A stretch of 64,000 nucleotides of DNA, taken from positions 16,156,577 through 16,220,576 of the forward strand of contig CM028338.1 in NCBI GenBank assembly GCA_016647705.1, given 5' to 3'. A model generated the notes under the pieces. The model searched no databases, was not told where the DNA came from, and was given only the letters and a program-made list of their open reading frames with translations. The position numbers were made by a program, and so were the translations under genes. The DNA comes from Eucommia ulmoides. Lineage: Eukaryota > Streptophyta > Magnoliopsida > Garryales > Eucommiaceae. The stretch's first letter is position 1; every line of letters starts with the position of its first letter. Shown here piece after piece: positions 41,501-44,199 of this stretch.

Positions 41501-43339
41501 AATATTTTTTAAAAGTTTCGAGCTCTTATTAAGACCCAACATTTTGTTGTTATCAAGTGTTTTAGATGTGATTTGGGTGGGGAGTACACTTATAATCCTT
41601 TCACTAACTTGCTTGCTCTAGATGGAACAATTCACAAAACGTCGTGTACTGACACTCCCGAGCAAAATAGTGTCGCTGAAAGAAAACATAGACACATTGA
41701 TGAAACTGCTCGTTCTCTCTTATTGTCCGCCTCTGTTCCTAGTGTATTTTGGGGAGAAGCAGTACTTACTGCAGTGAACCTAATTAATAAGATCCCATCT
41801 TCTCATTCTTGAAGTTTGTCTTCATTTGAAAAATTGTATGGTCATGCTCCCAACTATTCCTCCTTAAGAGTTTTTGGGTGCACTTGTTGTGTTCTTCGAC
41901 CGAGAGTAGAGCATAGTAAGTTATCTTCTCGTTATGCTATTTAAGTCTTCCTAGGTTATGGTGGGGGACAAAAGGGATATCGTTGTTTTGATCCAATTGC
42001 ACAAAAACTATATGTGTCCCGTCATATTGTGTTTCTTGAGCATATACATTTTTTCTCTATTCATTCTAGTACACACAACTTGACAAAATCTTATCTCATT
42101 TCCATTGATCCTTTCTCTGATGACAGAAATAGTTTATCTTCTCACAACCCATGCATTACCGATATTGACCCATCTCATGTGTCTCAACCTCATGTTGACA
42201 CTGGTAGCTCTGCAGGTATTGATACTTCTAGCGTCCCCTCCCCTCCAACGGCCTACCAATAATCTTCTCAGATTGTGGATCCTTCTCCTCGCTATCCTCA
42301 GCGCATTCCTAAGTCCACGCATATACCAGATTTTGTTTACTCTTGCTATTCATATTCTTTTGCTTCATTTTTAGCCTCTATTCACTCTCTCTGAGCCTTT
42401 ATCTTATAAAAAAGCAGCACTTGATTCTCTTTGGCAACAGGCTATGGCTGAAGAACTCTTTGCTTTATACAAGACGGATACATGAGATTTGGAACCTTTA
42501 CATCCGGGTAAAAGTTCAATTGGTTCTCGGTGGGTCTACAACATTAAAACCAAATCTGACGGTTTAGTTGAGCGGTACAAAGCTCGTTTGGTTGCCAAGG
42601 GATTTTCTCAGCAATATCGTATGGACTATAAGGAAACTTTTGCTCCAGTTGCAAAAATGACGACCTATATATGATTGACAGAAAGAAATACAAATGGTCG
42701 AGACGGTTATCATGTTCAGCATATCGTATCTTAATCAAATGGTATCAGTAATGTTTCGTGGTTGTAGTCATTTAAAGTGGATATTGATGAGTGACATATA
42801 ATTGTGAAATTAAATTCAATGGCAGGCTTCGGTTCTGGCAGAAAAATGCACAAGTAACAATCCCACAAAAAGTTACTTTTTGCCTACTACAGTACATTAA
42901 CTGCAGATTTCCCCGCCTAAACACACATCCTCATTTCCAAGTTAAATGGCTTGAAAAATTGTAATCAAGCCGTGAAATTATATGAATTAGTGAATTAAAA
43001 TTTAAATTCGACACTGTATTCTGCACATAACGCATCTCCCAAATGTAAAGATCGTGAAATTACTGCATCCAAAACAGGTGACGACTAGAAAACAAAAATG
43101 ATTACGACAGAGAAGCAAAAGGACGACGGCTAAAAAAGGATGTGTAGCATGATGTGGAACATCTCAAGAGCAGTAACGGTAACAATTAGATGAAATCCAA
43201 AAACCTAACCGTGAGGATAAGTGAGTGTGAATGAACCACGGAGATAGAGGAAAAAGGAAAACCTCTTCCTGGTGGTAACAGGAACTATCAGAAGAGAGTC
43301 TTCGGACTCGAAATCGAGAGGTTCATCCATGTCCATCAT
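565..43339 (-). CDS. Host gene of 12 coding exons, 462-residue conserved plant protein (possible SMC5/6-associated ASAP1/NSE5-like or other recombination factor)
   Basis: The coding exons, in transcription order, are 43263-43339, 35401-35572, 35222-35284, 35010-35115, 34714-34818, 34557-34633, 34303-34432, 20425-20497, 20027-20218, 17127-17247, 685-909 and 565-612. Every border is GT-AG, and the exon lengths (77, 172, 63, 106, 105, 77, 130, 73, 192, 121, 225, 48) sum to 1389 nt in one continuous frame. The protein starts [10 protein letters not shown], has an acidic DSEEEEDD stretch near residue 67, a leucine-rich helical body without membrane segments or signal peptide, and ends SIVNK. I see no catalytic motif. 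From memory the family is plant-specific and linked to genome maintenance: the length fits the SNI1-associated SMC5/6 subunit ASAP1, while an alternative is the FIGL1 partner FLIP, which is longer. Neither was checked. The gene spans 42.8 kb because four introns are filled with transposons, nearly all in antisense orientation. The exon model is strong; the function is uncertain. Confidence 0.85.
685..909 (-). CDS. Host gene exon 11
   Basis: This 75-codon exon is bounded by acceptor TTTTGTTGCAG and donor GTATAG. It is open throughout and starts and ends in phase 0. It encodes a leucine-rich helical stretch beginning [10 protein letters not shown] and ending SHASK. It is separated from exon 10 by a 16.2-kb transposon-filled intron (910-17126). 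Confidence 0.85.
1717..2464 (+). pseudogene. Copia-B gag end and protease
   Basis: A broken zinc-knuckle region (around 1755-1815, with an in-frame stop) is followed in a neighbouring frame by an open stretch at 1943-2464. That stretch carries the retropepsin motif [13 protein letters not shown] and the region leading to the gag-pre-integrase domain. The catalytic DSG is intact, but frameshifts and stops on both sides rule out a functional polyprotein. Confidence 0.75.
3223..3344. mobile_element. Possible small palindromic MITE
   Basis: This 122-bp stretch begins GGAGTGTC and ends GACACTCC. It holds nested copies of GTGTC/GACAC and interrupts the copia-B remnant between integrase and RT. No clear target-site duplication was found, so the element class is uncertain. 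Confidence 0.35.
3409..4436. repeat. Perfectly abutting 514-bp tandem duplication in copia-B RT
   Basis: Copies at 3409-3922 and 3923-4436 start at GCAAGCTTACTC and both end GTCAATTCATAAT. They differ at only a few positions, for example a C/T near 3828 versus 4341. The near identity means this duplication is much younger than the decay of the surrounding element. Confidence 0.9.
4587..4756. repeat. C-rich minisatellite
   Basis: A 55-bp unit beginning TCTGCACTACC occurs twice (4587 and 4642), followed by further degenerate copies of ACCCTCC. The strand is almost purine-free for about 170 bp. The surrounding 4437-5060 shows no gene. Confidence 0.7.
5133..5445 (+). repeat. 5' LTR of the family G deletion derivative
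   Basis: This 313-bp LTR starts TGATGAGGATCGAC and ends CTCCTTCATCA. It carries the repeated ATTCTTATTTTG/CAAGTAGT motifs shared with the LTRs at 6968, 21480 and 33120. The primer binding site follows at 5448. Confidence 0.88.
5446..5459 (+). other. Primer binding site (initiator tRNA-Met type)
   Basis: The sequence ATTGGTATCAGAGC directly follows the LTR end CATCA. It contains the 12-nt complement of the initiator tRNA-Met 3' end used by most plant LTR elements. Confidence 0.8.
5741..5773. repeat. (TA)n(CA)n microsatellite
   Basis: A TA run passes directly into a CA run inside the internal region of the gypsy derivative. It is a candidate length-variable marker. Confidence 0.85.
6500..6967 (+). 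pseudogene. Gypsy integrase C-terminus and chromodomain remnant
   Basis: Frames around 6510-6700 resemble the end of a gypsy integrase. The segment 6800-6960 encodes a degraded chromodomain-like end (WYLVK before a stop, then DATWI-type and [10 protein letters not shown]-type residues across frames). It ends at the 3' LTR, as in family G at 32924-33117. Chromodomains direct chromovirus integration, but this copy is broken. Confidence 0.6.
6968..7259 (+). repeat. 3' LTR of the family G deletion derivative
   Basis: This 292-bp LTR starts TGATGGGGATCGAC and ends CCCTCATCA, followed by the target repeat CATTG. It lacks about 20 bp relative to its partner at 5133. Confidence 0.88.
7265..7797 (+). 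pseudogene. Copia-B2 RT end and RNase H
   Basis: The sequence continues the RT frame interrupted at 5127. It shows the block RILHYLKGT, then [21 protein letters not shown], then [10 protein letters not shown] and KDQLANMFT. Several frameshifts and a stop after the AESTcodon region make it non-functional. It is cut by the copia insertion at 7803. Confidence 0.8.
7838..8700 (+). pseudogene. Family A copy 1 gag C-half and protease
   Basis: The frame shows the nucleocapsid knuckle CSF[14 protein letters not shown] (its second Cys codon is now TGA) and then a protease motif [12 protein letters not shown] after another stop. The active-site triplet is DSA rather than the usual DSG. Multiple stops make it a pseudogene. 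Confidence 0.8.
8740..9290 (+). pseudogene. Family A copy 1 integrase
   Basis: The gag-pre-integrase/zinc region ([10 protein letters not shown]) is followed by ECESGQLGK, in which one zinc-binding Cys is Gly. The core includes HSDVWG and a shifted TFVDDF region, and [10 protein letters not shown] keeps the catalytic Glu. Frameshifts interrupt it near 8905 and 9010. Confidence 0.75.
9281..10720 (+). pseudogene. Family A copy 1 integrase C-terminus and reverse transcriptase
   Basis: An open stretch from 9281 to 10135 runs from the integrase C-terminal region ([17 protein letters not shown]) into the RT N-terminus ([20 protein letters not shown]). RT then continues in other frames, with [11 protein letters not shown] near 10543. 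Frameshifts near 10100 and several stops break the enzyme. Confidence 0.85.
10723..11499 (+). pseudogene. Family A copy 1 RT C-terminus and RNase H (open but orphaned)
   Basis: A 258-residue open stretch holds RT/RNase H motifs: [54 protein letters not shown] and [13 protein letters not shown]. It ends [13 protein letters not shown] plus a short tail at the stop before the polypurine tract. The length and motifs match the normal C-terminus of a copia polyprotein. Only upstream breaks disable it. Confidence 0.85.
11507..11645 (+). repeat. 3' LTR of family A copy 1
   Basis: This 139-bp LTR begins TGTTAAAAGG after the purine tract GAAGGGGAG and ends TTTAACA before TSD TTCAC. It contains the TATA-like motif TTATAAATAGTGGG shared by all family A LTRs. 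Confidence 0.9.
11651..11810 (+). other. Copia-B2 RNase H tail and start of its 3' LTR
   Basis: The first 73 bp resume the RNase H C-terminus broken at 7797. An LTR begins TGTTAAGCC at 11724 after a purine tract. It is interrupted at 11815 by family A copy 2 and appears to continue at 16872. Confidence 0.65.
11816..11974 (+). repeat. 5' LTR of family A copy 2
   Basis: The LTR starts TGTTAAAAGAG and ends TTTCAACA. It includes a promoter-like TTATAAATAG about 70 bp before its end. Confidence 0.9.
11975..12513 (+). other. Primer site and GC-rich leader of family A copy 2
   Basis: The primer site TGGTATCCAGAGC is followed by an A-rich run near 12069-12090. Next comes a leader unusually rich in CG (GTCGC, GCCGTC) up to about 12390, then the gag start region. 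Family A copy 3 at 23447 has the same layout. No independent gene is evident. Confidence 0.6.
12514..13540 (+). pseudogene. Family A copy 2 gag
   Basis: Gag begins with [20 protein letters not shown] at 12514 and continues in two further frames (12708-12986 and 13006-13602), with breaks near 12700 and 12985. It ends with a complete zinc knuckle, [14 protein letters not shown] (CX2CX4HX4C), near 13286. This is the structural protein that packages element RNA. Confidence 0.85.
13541..14488 (+). pseudogene. Family A copy 2 protease and integrase
   Basis: The protease motif reads [10 protein letters not shown], so the catalytic Asp is Asn. A break near 13600 is followed by an open stretch 13625-14488 with the zinc domain ([18 protein letters not shown]) and integrase core ([18 protein letters not shown]). 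The final catalytic Glu is replaced by Lys in [11 protein letters not shown] stop at 14486-14488 ends the frame. Confidence 0.88.
14528..15870 (+). pseudogene. Family A copy 2 integrase C-terminus and reverse transcriptase
   Basis: One open stretch (14528-15382) covers the integrase C-terminus and the start of RT. It includes an in-frame 24-bp tandem duplication at 15171-15218 that repeats the residues PGWAKAM. RT continues after a stop with [23 protein letters not shown] and a [11 protein letters not shown] motif near 15745, with another stop near 15621. The palm motif is intact but the chain is not. Confidence 0.85.
15869..16699 (+). pseudogene. Family A copy 2 RNase H
   Basis: Two open parts (15869-16405 and 16406-16699), separated by a stop, carry [45 protein letters not shown], the HFIRKKL region and [18 protein letters not shown]. 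They end just before the polypurine tract. Confidence 0.88.
16707..16866 (+). repeat. 3' LTR of family A copy 2
   Basis: The LTR starts TGTTAAAAGGG after AAGAGGGAG and ends TTTCAACA before CTAAG. It aligns along its length with 11816-11974. Confidence 0.92.
16872..17126. other. End of copia-B2 LTR and intron sequence
   Basis: The first 100 bp or so probably complete the copia-B2 LTR interrupted by copy 2. The remainder leads to the donor site of host exon 10 at 17125-17126 and shows nothing else. Confidence 0.45.
17127..17247 (-). CDS. Host gene exon 10
   Basis: This 121-nt exon lies between acceptor GTGAATGCAG and donor GTAGCC. It completes a split Arg codon with exon 9 and ends in phase 0. 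It encodes 40 residues beginning [10 protein letters not shown] and ending ITCFSNK. Confidence 0.85.
17817..18361 (-). mobile_element. Nested Harbinger-like element, same family
   Basis: It starts GGCCCTGTTTGGTAACC and ends with the degraded match GGTTACCAAAAGCCACC, with TAT on both sides. Along its length it is the reverse complement of the element at 37874-38522, including the 'lobe' near each TIR. It has a GC-rich core (18034-18160) unlike the AT-rich surroundings. Confidence 0.75.
18475..18787 (+). mobile_element. Solo LTR, TSD CGAAC
   Basis: A 313-bp unit starts TGTTAGGCCCC and ends TTCATATCA. It is flanked by CGAAC at 18470-18474 and 18788-18792. No internal element sequence adjoins it, so it is a solo LTR left by recombination. 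Orientation is assumed. Confidence 0.85.
19704..20026. other. Host intron sequence
   Basis: This is unremarkable AT-rich sequence between the Harbinger-like composite and the donor site of exon 9. No gene or repeat is seen. Confidence 0.6.
20027..20218 (-). CDS. Host gene exon 9
   Basis: This 192-nt exon is bounded by acceptor TTGATTGCAG and donor GTTTTTG. It shares split Arg codons with exons 8 and 10 and is fully open. It encodes a hydrophobic helical segment including [20 protein letters not shown] and [13 protein letters not shown]. Confidence 0.85.
20425..20497 (-). CDS. Host gene exon 8
   Basis: This 73-nt exon follows acceptor TTTTTCAG and ends at donor GTATGTG. It encodes [20 protein letters not shown] plus the split codons that join it to exons 7 and 9. 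It is separated from exon 7 by a 13.8-kb transposon-filled intron. Confidence 0.85.
20498..20995. other. Host intron sequence
   Basis: This is the start region of the large intron seen from the exon 8 side. A stretch near 20770-20880 (GTGCACA and GGAGACAACCTC) faintly resembles conserved parts of plant SINEs, but no tail or target repeat is visible. Confidence 0.4.
21001..21426 (-). mobile_element. TRIM (miniature LTR element), TSD CACAC
   Basis: Two direct repeats (21001-21113 and 21312-21426) begin TGTAACAACCCAATGG and end GATTCAACA. They flank about 200 bp of non-coding interior, and the whole is flanked by CACAC at 20996-21000 and 21427-21431. Read on the minus strand, a degraded tRNA-Met primer site (TGGGATCAGA) follows the right-hand repeat, which sets the orientation. 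This is the classic terminal-repeat-in-miniature layout without any coding capacity. Confidence 0.85.
21480..21830 (+). repeat. 5' LTR of the gypsy G composite
   Basis: This 351-bp LTR starts TGATGGGGAAGG and ends TCCTTCATTA (a decayed CA end). It is followed by the primer site TGGTATTCAGAGC. It is longer than the 5133 copy through extra CTATTTTGTTA units. Confidence 0.88.
21831..22600 (+). other. Leader of gypsy G
   Basis: The sequence after the primer site parallels the leader at 5446-6060, including the same CTTCGCATGCAAACTAAAA-like stretch and the A-rich run. It shows no intact frame. Confidence 0.6.
22600..23293 (+). pseudogene. Gypsy G gag zinc knuckle and protease
   Basis: A knuckle-like [11 protein letters not shown] (near 22656-22690) precedes a frame running to 23101 and on to 23290. 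It carries retropepsin-like residues [18 protein letters not shown] and the hydrophobic-glycine segment VLLGRPW. The catalytic Asp is not in its normal place (ILERGS), and an in-frame stop follows at 23099. The copia insertion at 23299 cuts it. Confidence 0.65.
23527..23575 (+). repeat. Poly-A tract of about 49 nt in the copia leader
   Basis: A long uninterrupted A run lies about 80 bp after the primer site. Copy 2 has a shorter A run at the same place, so the tract expanded inside this family's leader. Confidence 0.9.
24212..24840 (+). pseudogene. Family A copy 3 gag (core deleted) and protease
   Basis: Gag starts at the ATG at 24212 with [18 protein letters not shown]-like residues. It jumps near 24290 to the glycine/arginine-rich segment and knuckle ([13 protein letters not shown]), so several hundred bases of gag core are absent compared with copy 2. 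The protease reads [13 protein letters not shown] near 24654, with the same DSA signature. Confidence 0.8.
24849..26515 (+). pseudogene. Family A copy 3 integrase and RT N-terminus
   Basis: The zinc domain ([18 protein letters not shown]) and core ([26 protein letters not shown]) are recognisable across frames, with stops near 25197, 25291 and 25489. An open stretch at 25730-26515 carries the integrase C-terminus and RT start ([39 protein letters not shown]). Confidence 0.82.
26516..27741 (+). pseudogene. Family A copy 3 RT and RNase H
   Basis: The RT motif [20 protein letters not shown] and the active site [11 protein letters not shown] (near 26787) are present, then [12 protein letters not shown] and the RNase H blocks with CNNQAALHI. 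The RNase H frame has stops near 27181, 27289 and 27614. It ends at the stop before GAGGGGAA. Confidence 0.82.
27902..29181 (+). pseudogene. Gypsy G reverse transcriptase and RNase H N-part
   Basis: After the copia insertion the pol frame resumes with [20 protein letters not shown]. The RT contains [15 protein letters not shown], the active site VYFDDILIY (near 28580) and [18 protein letters not shown]. The RNase H begins [20 protein letters not shown] near 29018. Frame breaks lie near 28265 and 28500. It is cut at 29181 by the solo LTR. Confidence 0.88.
30265..30827. mobile_element. hAT-type MITE, 8-bp TSD CTAATTGG
   Basis: The ends TAGGGATGTTAAT and ATTGACATCCCTA are inverted repeats. The element is flanked by CTAATTGG at 30257-30264 and 30828-30835. 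An 8-bp target repeat fits hAT. The interior is made of AACCAAAACC/GGTTCGGTTT-type repeats and has no coding capacity. Confidence 0.88.
30697..31065. repeat. Tandem duplication of MITE end plus flanking LTR
   Basis: A unit starting TCCCAAAACCAAAACC at 30697 recurs at 30878 with a period of about 181 bp. It copies the right third of the MITE, its target repeat and about 45 bp of LTR. The second copy differs by about ten changes and one additional AACCAA. Confidence 0.85.
31342..32122 (+). pseudogene. Gypsy G RNase H end and integrase
   Basis: RNase H resumes with [18 protein letters not shown]. The integrase zinc part ([13 protein letters not shown], near 31805) and core ([33 protein letters not shown]) follow, with stops such as the one near 32033. 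The chain is cut at 32123 by the other gypsy fragment. Confidence 0.82.
32123..32923 (-). mobile_element. Fragment of another gypsy element: 3' LTR plus end of internal region
   Basis: An LTR of 347 bp (32123-32469) has ends TGATAG and CTATCA. On the minus strand it is preceded by the purine tract GTGGGGGCGGTAT and by the segment CTTGAGGACAAGGTGAAAG, common at gypsy pol ends. About 450 bp of internal sequence with no clear domain remain. No second LTR or target repeat was found. It splits gypsy G between integrase and chromodomain. Confidence 0.6.
32924..33117 (+). pseudogene. Gypsy G chromodomain C-terminus
   Basis: The frame encodes [19 protein letters not shown] followed by [11 protein letters not shown], a chromodomain-like WKG...TTW pattern. 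It ends with FNRSELM immediately upstream of the 3' LTR. The aromatic-cage residues cannot be judged with confidence. Confidence 0.75.
33120..33478 (+). repeat. 3' LTR of the gypsy G composite
   Basis: This 359-bp LTR starts TGATGGCCACCACTTCG and ends CCTCTTTCATCA before GTACC. It pairs with 21480-21830. Confidence 0.9.
33484..34302. other. Host intron sequence
   Basis: This is AT-rich sequence between the gypsy composite and the donor of exon 7 (34301-34302). I see no gene, transposon end or RNA. Confidence 0.6.
34303..34432 (-). CDS. Host gene exon 7
   Basis: This 130-nt exon follows acceptor CTTAACCAG and ends at donor GTAAGC. It encodes 43 residues from [20 protein letters not shown] to TEMVNG and then a split Val codon completed by exon 8, 13.8 kb away. 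Confidence 0.86.
34557..34633 (-). CDS. Host gene exon 6
   Basis: This 77-nt exon lies between acceptor CCTTGTCAG and donor GTTACTTG. It contains [20 protein letters not shown]. It is required for frame: joining exon 5 directly to exon 7 would give a stop. Confidence 0.85.
34714..34818 (-). CDS. Host gene exon 5
   Basis: This 105-nt exon has acceptor AGCGCTTGCAG-like sequence and donor GTGAGT. It encodes [20 protein letters not shown] and [11 protein letters not shown], sharing split codons with both neighbours. Confidence 0.86.
35010..35115 (-). CDS. Host gene exon 4
   Basis: This 106-nt exon lies between acceptor GTGACTGCAG and donor GTTTTTATAC. It starts [20 protein letters not shown] and ends with a split Gly codon. 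Confidence 0.85.
35222..35284 (-). CDS. Host gene exon 3
   Basis: This 63-nt exon encodes exactly 21 codons, starting [14 protein letters not shown] and ending FFGNQ. It sits in phase 0 between acceptor TCTTATAG and donor GTTTCTAA. The internal ATG is not taken as the start because exon 2 is in frame with it. Confidence 0.82.
35401..35572 (-). CDS. Host gene exon 2
   Basis: This 172-nt exon follows acceptor ATTTTGCAG and ends at donor GTATACAC. It encodes a lysine-rich stretch with [20 protein letters not shown] and an acidic [10 protein letters not shown] block, a likely disordered charged region. It completes an Arg codon begun in exon 1. Confidence 0.86.
35573..37483. other. Host intron 1, transposon-poor part
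   Basis: About 1.9 kb of AT-rich intron adjoins exon 2. I see no open frame above background and no recognisable transposon ends. Phrases such as GGTATCAGGTTCGTT near 35940 are too degraded to call a primer site. Confidence 0.5.
37484..39248. mobile_element. TIR element with A-rich minisatellite interior
   Basis: The ends GGCATGTTTGGTTGGA and TCCAACCAAACATGCC are inverted repeats, and both flanks carry TTAA. The interior is almost wholly degenerate repeats of GAAAATTGAGAACA-like units (37680-37870 and 38523-38960) with no coding capacity. The element at 37874-38522 is nested inside. Superfamily is uncertain; the TTA/TAA flank would fit Harbinger-like. Confidence 0.7.
37874..38522 (+). mobile_element. 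Harbinger-like element with GC-rich core, TSD TTA
   Basis: The left end GGTAGCGTTTGGTAACC and the right end (complement GGCCCCGTTTGGTAACC) are inverted repeats, flanked by TTA at 37871-37873 and 38523-38525. Its core (38085-38300) is very GC-rich and opens with about 2.7 copies of a 25-bp unit (GCGGTGCTCCGAGC...). It is homologous, inverted, to 17817-18361. Confidence 0.85.
39498..39632 (+). repeat. 17-18-bp minisatellite in the copia-D leader
   Basis: About seven imperfect copies of GTTCATACAGATCCGAT lie between the primer site and gag. They could affect the element's leader RNA structure, but this is not shown. Confidence 0.88.
39746..40531 (+). pseudogene. Copia-D gag
   Basis: A 261-residue open frame starts [20 protein letters not shown]. 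It has the UBN2-type gag core ([28 protein letters not shown]) and a nucleocapsid knuckle [14 protein letters not shown] whose last Cys is Tyr. It ends at a stop after LSRT. It is the longest intact transposon frame outside family A, but is cut off from pol by that stop. Confidence 0.85.
40532..41812 (+). pseudogene. Copia-D protease and integrase
   Basis: The protease motif [12 protein letters not shown] (near 40803) keeps the normal DSG. Zinc-domain residues ([10 protein letters not shown]) and the integrase core ([15 protein letters not shown], then a DLGGEY block and [10 protein letters not shown] with the catalytic Glu) follow. The first integrase Asp of HSDVWG is Asn. Stops near 40800, 41056 and 41467 disable it. 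Confidence 0.8.
41813..42672 (+). pseudogene. Copia-D integrase C-terminus and RT start
   Basis: Remnants [20 protein letters not shown] and KGYRCFDP precede a proline/serine linker. The RT N-terminus follows ([42 protein letters not shown]) up to [11 protein letters not shown]. Sequence identity to copia ends there, before the YVDD active site. Confidence 0.8.
42673..43262. other. Host intron 1, exon 1 side
   Basis: This is AT-rich intron sequence from the broken end of copia-D to the exon 1 donor at 43261-43262. Nothing else is recognised. Confidence 0.6.
43263..43339 (-). CDS. Host gene exon 1 (start codon)
   Basis: The coding part starts at the ATG complementary to 43337-43339, the first of two adjacent ATGs. 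It encodes [20 protein letters not shown] and VTTRK, then two bases of a split Arg codon at donor GTTTTCC. It joins exon 2 in frame across a 7.7-kb intron. A third ATG two codons further on could also serve as the start. Confidence 0.82.
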
Positions 43340-44199
43340 CTCTATGTTGCTGATTAGTGTTGAAACGCGCGCGTTTTTATGTTGCTGTACCGTCCACTAC
43401 GAAAAAGTGGAAATTCTAGACTTCTGCAAGAAGCGTGAAAATCGTGTCTGCACGATTTTAAAAAAAGTTAGTATACAAAAGAGGACGGGGTTGCTATCCC
43501 GGAGAAACAAAACATATAACTATGATAAATATAAACATTTGACTAGAATAAATAAATTTGATGACTATAACATTTTATGGACATAAATTAAGTACGGTTT
43601 AAGAAAATTAAATTAGTCTTAAAAAAAAAAAAATTATATCATTATATATAAAATAGATTATAAGGACATATATATTAATTAGGAATTATATCAGCATTTA
43701 TTAATTGTCTAACTAAAAAAATTAGGCATCGTTTCCCTAATTTATTTCTTTCCCGTTTATTTCATTCCCTAATATATTATTTTTTCCTAATATTCCCGAA
43801 TCTCTCTCTTTGTACAATCACTCTCTCTATAGTCTCTCTTTTCACTCTCACTCTCCCGATATCTCCCTCTTTTTCTCTATCTCACTCTCGATCTCTCTTC
43901 TGTCACGACCTCTCTCCCTCTCTGACCTCTCTCACTCTCGATCTCGATCTCGGCCGTCTCGATCAATTCCCAACCGTCGCCACGATCGATTTCCTCCTCT
44001 CGATCTTTATTTCTGTCGTTCATCCACCACTATCATCGCCATCGCCATCGCTCACCGTCATTGCTATCACTCTCTCAATCGATCTCGCGTCGTACGGATC
44101 TCGCGGTGGTCAGATTTGAAGGCGGTGAAGTTTGACAAAGGTATGAAGATGGCCGACGATGGTCAAATCTAGACGCTCTCAATTTCTCACTTTCACCAC
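43340..44199. promoter_or_regulatory. Upstream region of the host gene, with CT-rich tract
   Basis: This region must contain the 5' UTR and core promoter of the minus-strand gene, though I cannot place the start site. An AT-rich block lies at 43600-43700. From about 43800 to 43960 the plus strand is a dense CTCTCT/TCTCGATCTC tract, like the pyrimidine patches of plant core promoters or leaders. It may belong to the Helitron-like element next to it. Confidence 0.35.

Larger units (their letters stand above)
39249..42672 (+). mobile_element. Truncated Ty1/copia element (copia-D) in host intron 1
   Basis: An LTR-like stretch ends TCTTAACA at 39439, directly before the primer site TGGTATCAAGAG. 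Gag, protease, integrase and the start of RT follow, and the sequence stops abruptly inside RT near 42672. There is no RNase H and no 3' LTR. The LTR left end may have been overrun by the TIR element. It is a different lineage from family A. Confidence 0.8.

Noticed and set aside
43810-44172. A Ser/Arg-rich plus-strand frame, considered as a host gene start
   Set aside because: It is produced by the CTCTCT/TCTCGATC tract. No homologous domain, and no clear link to the exon-like segments at 45414.
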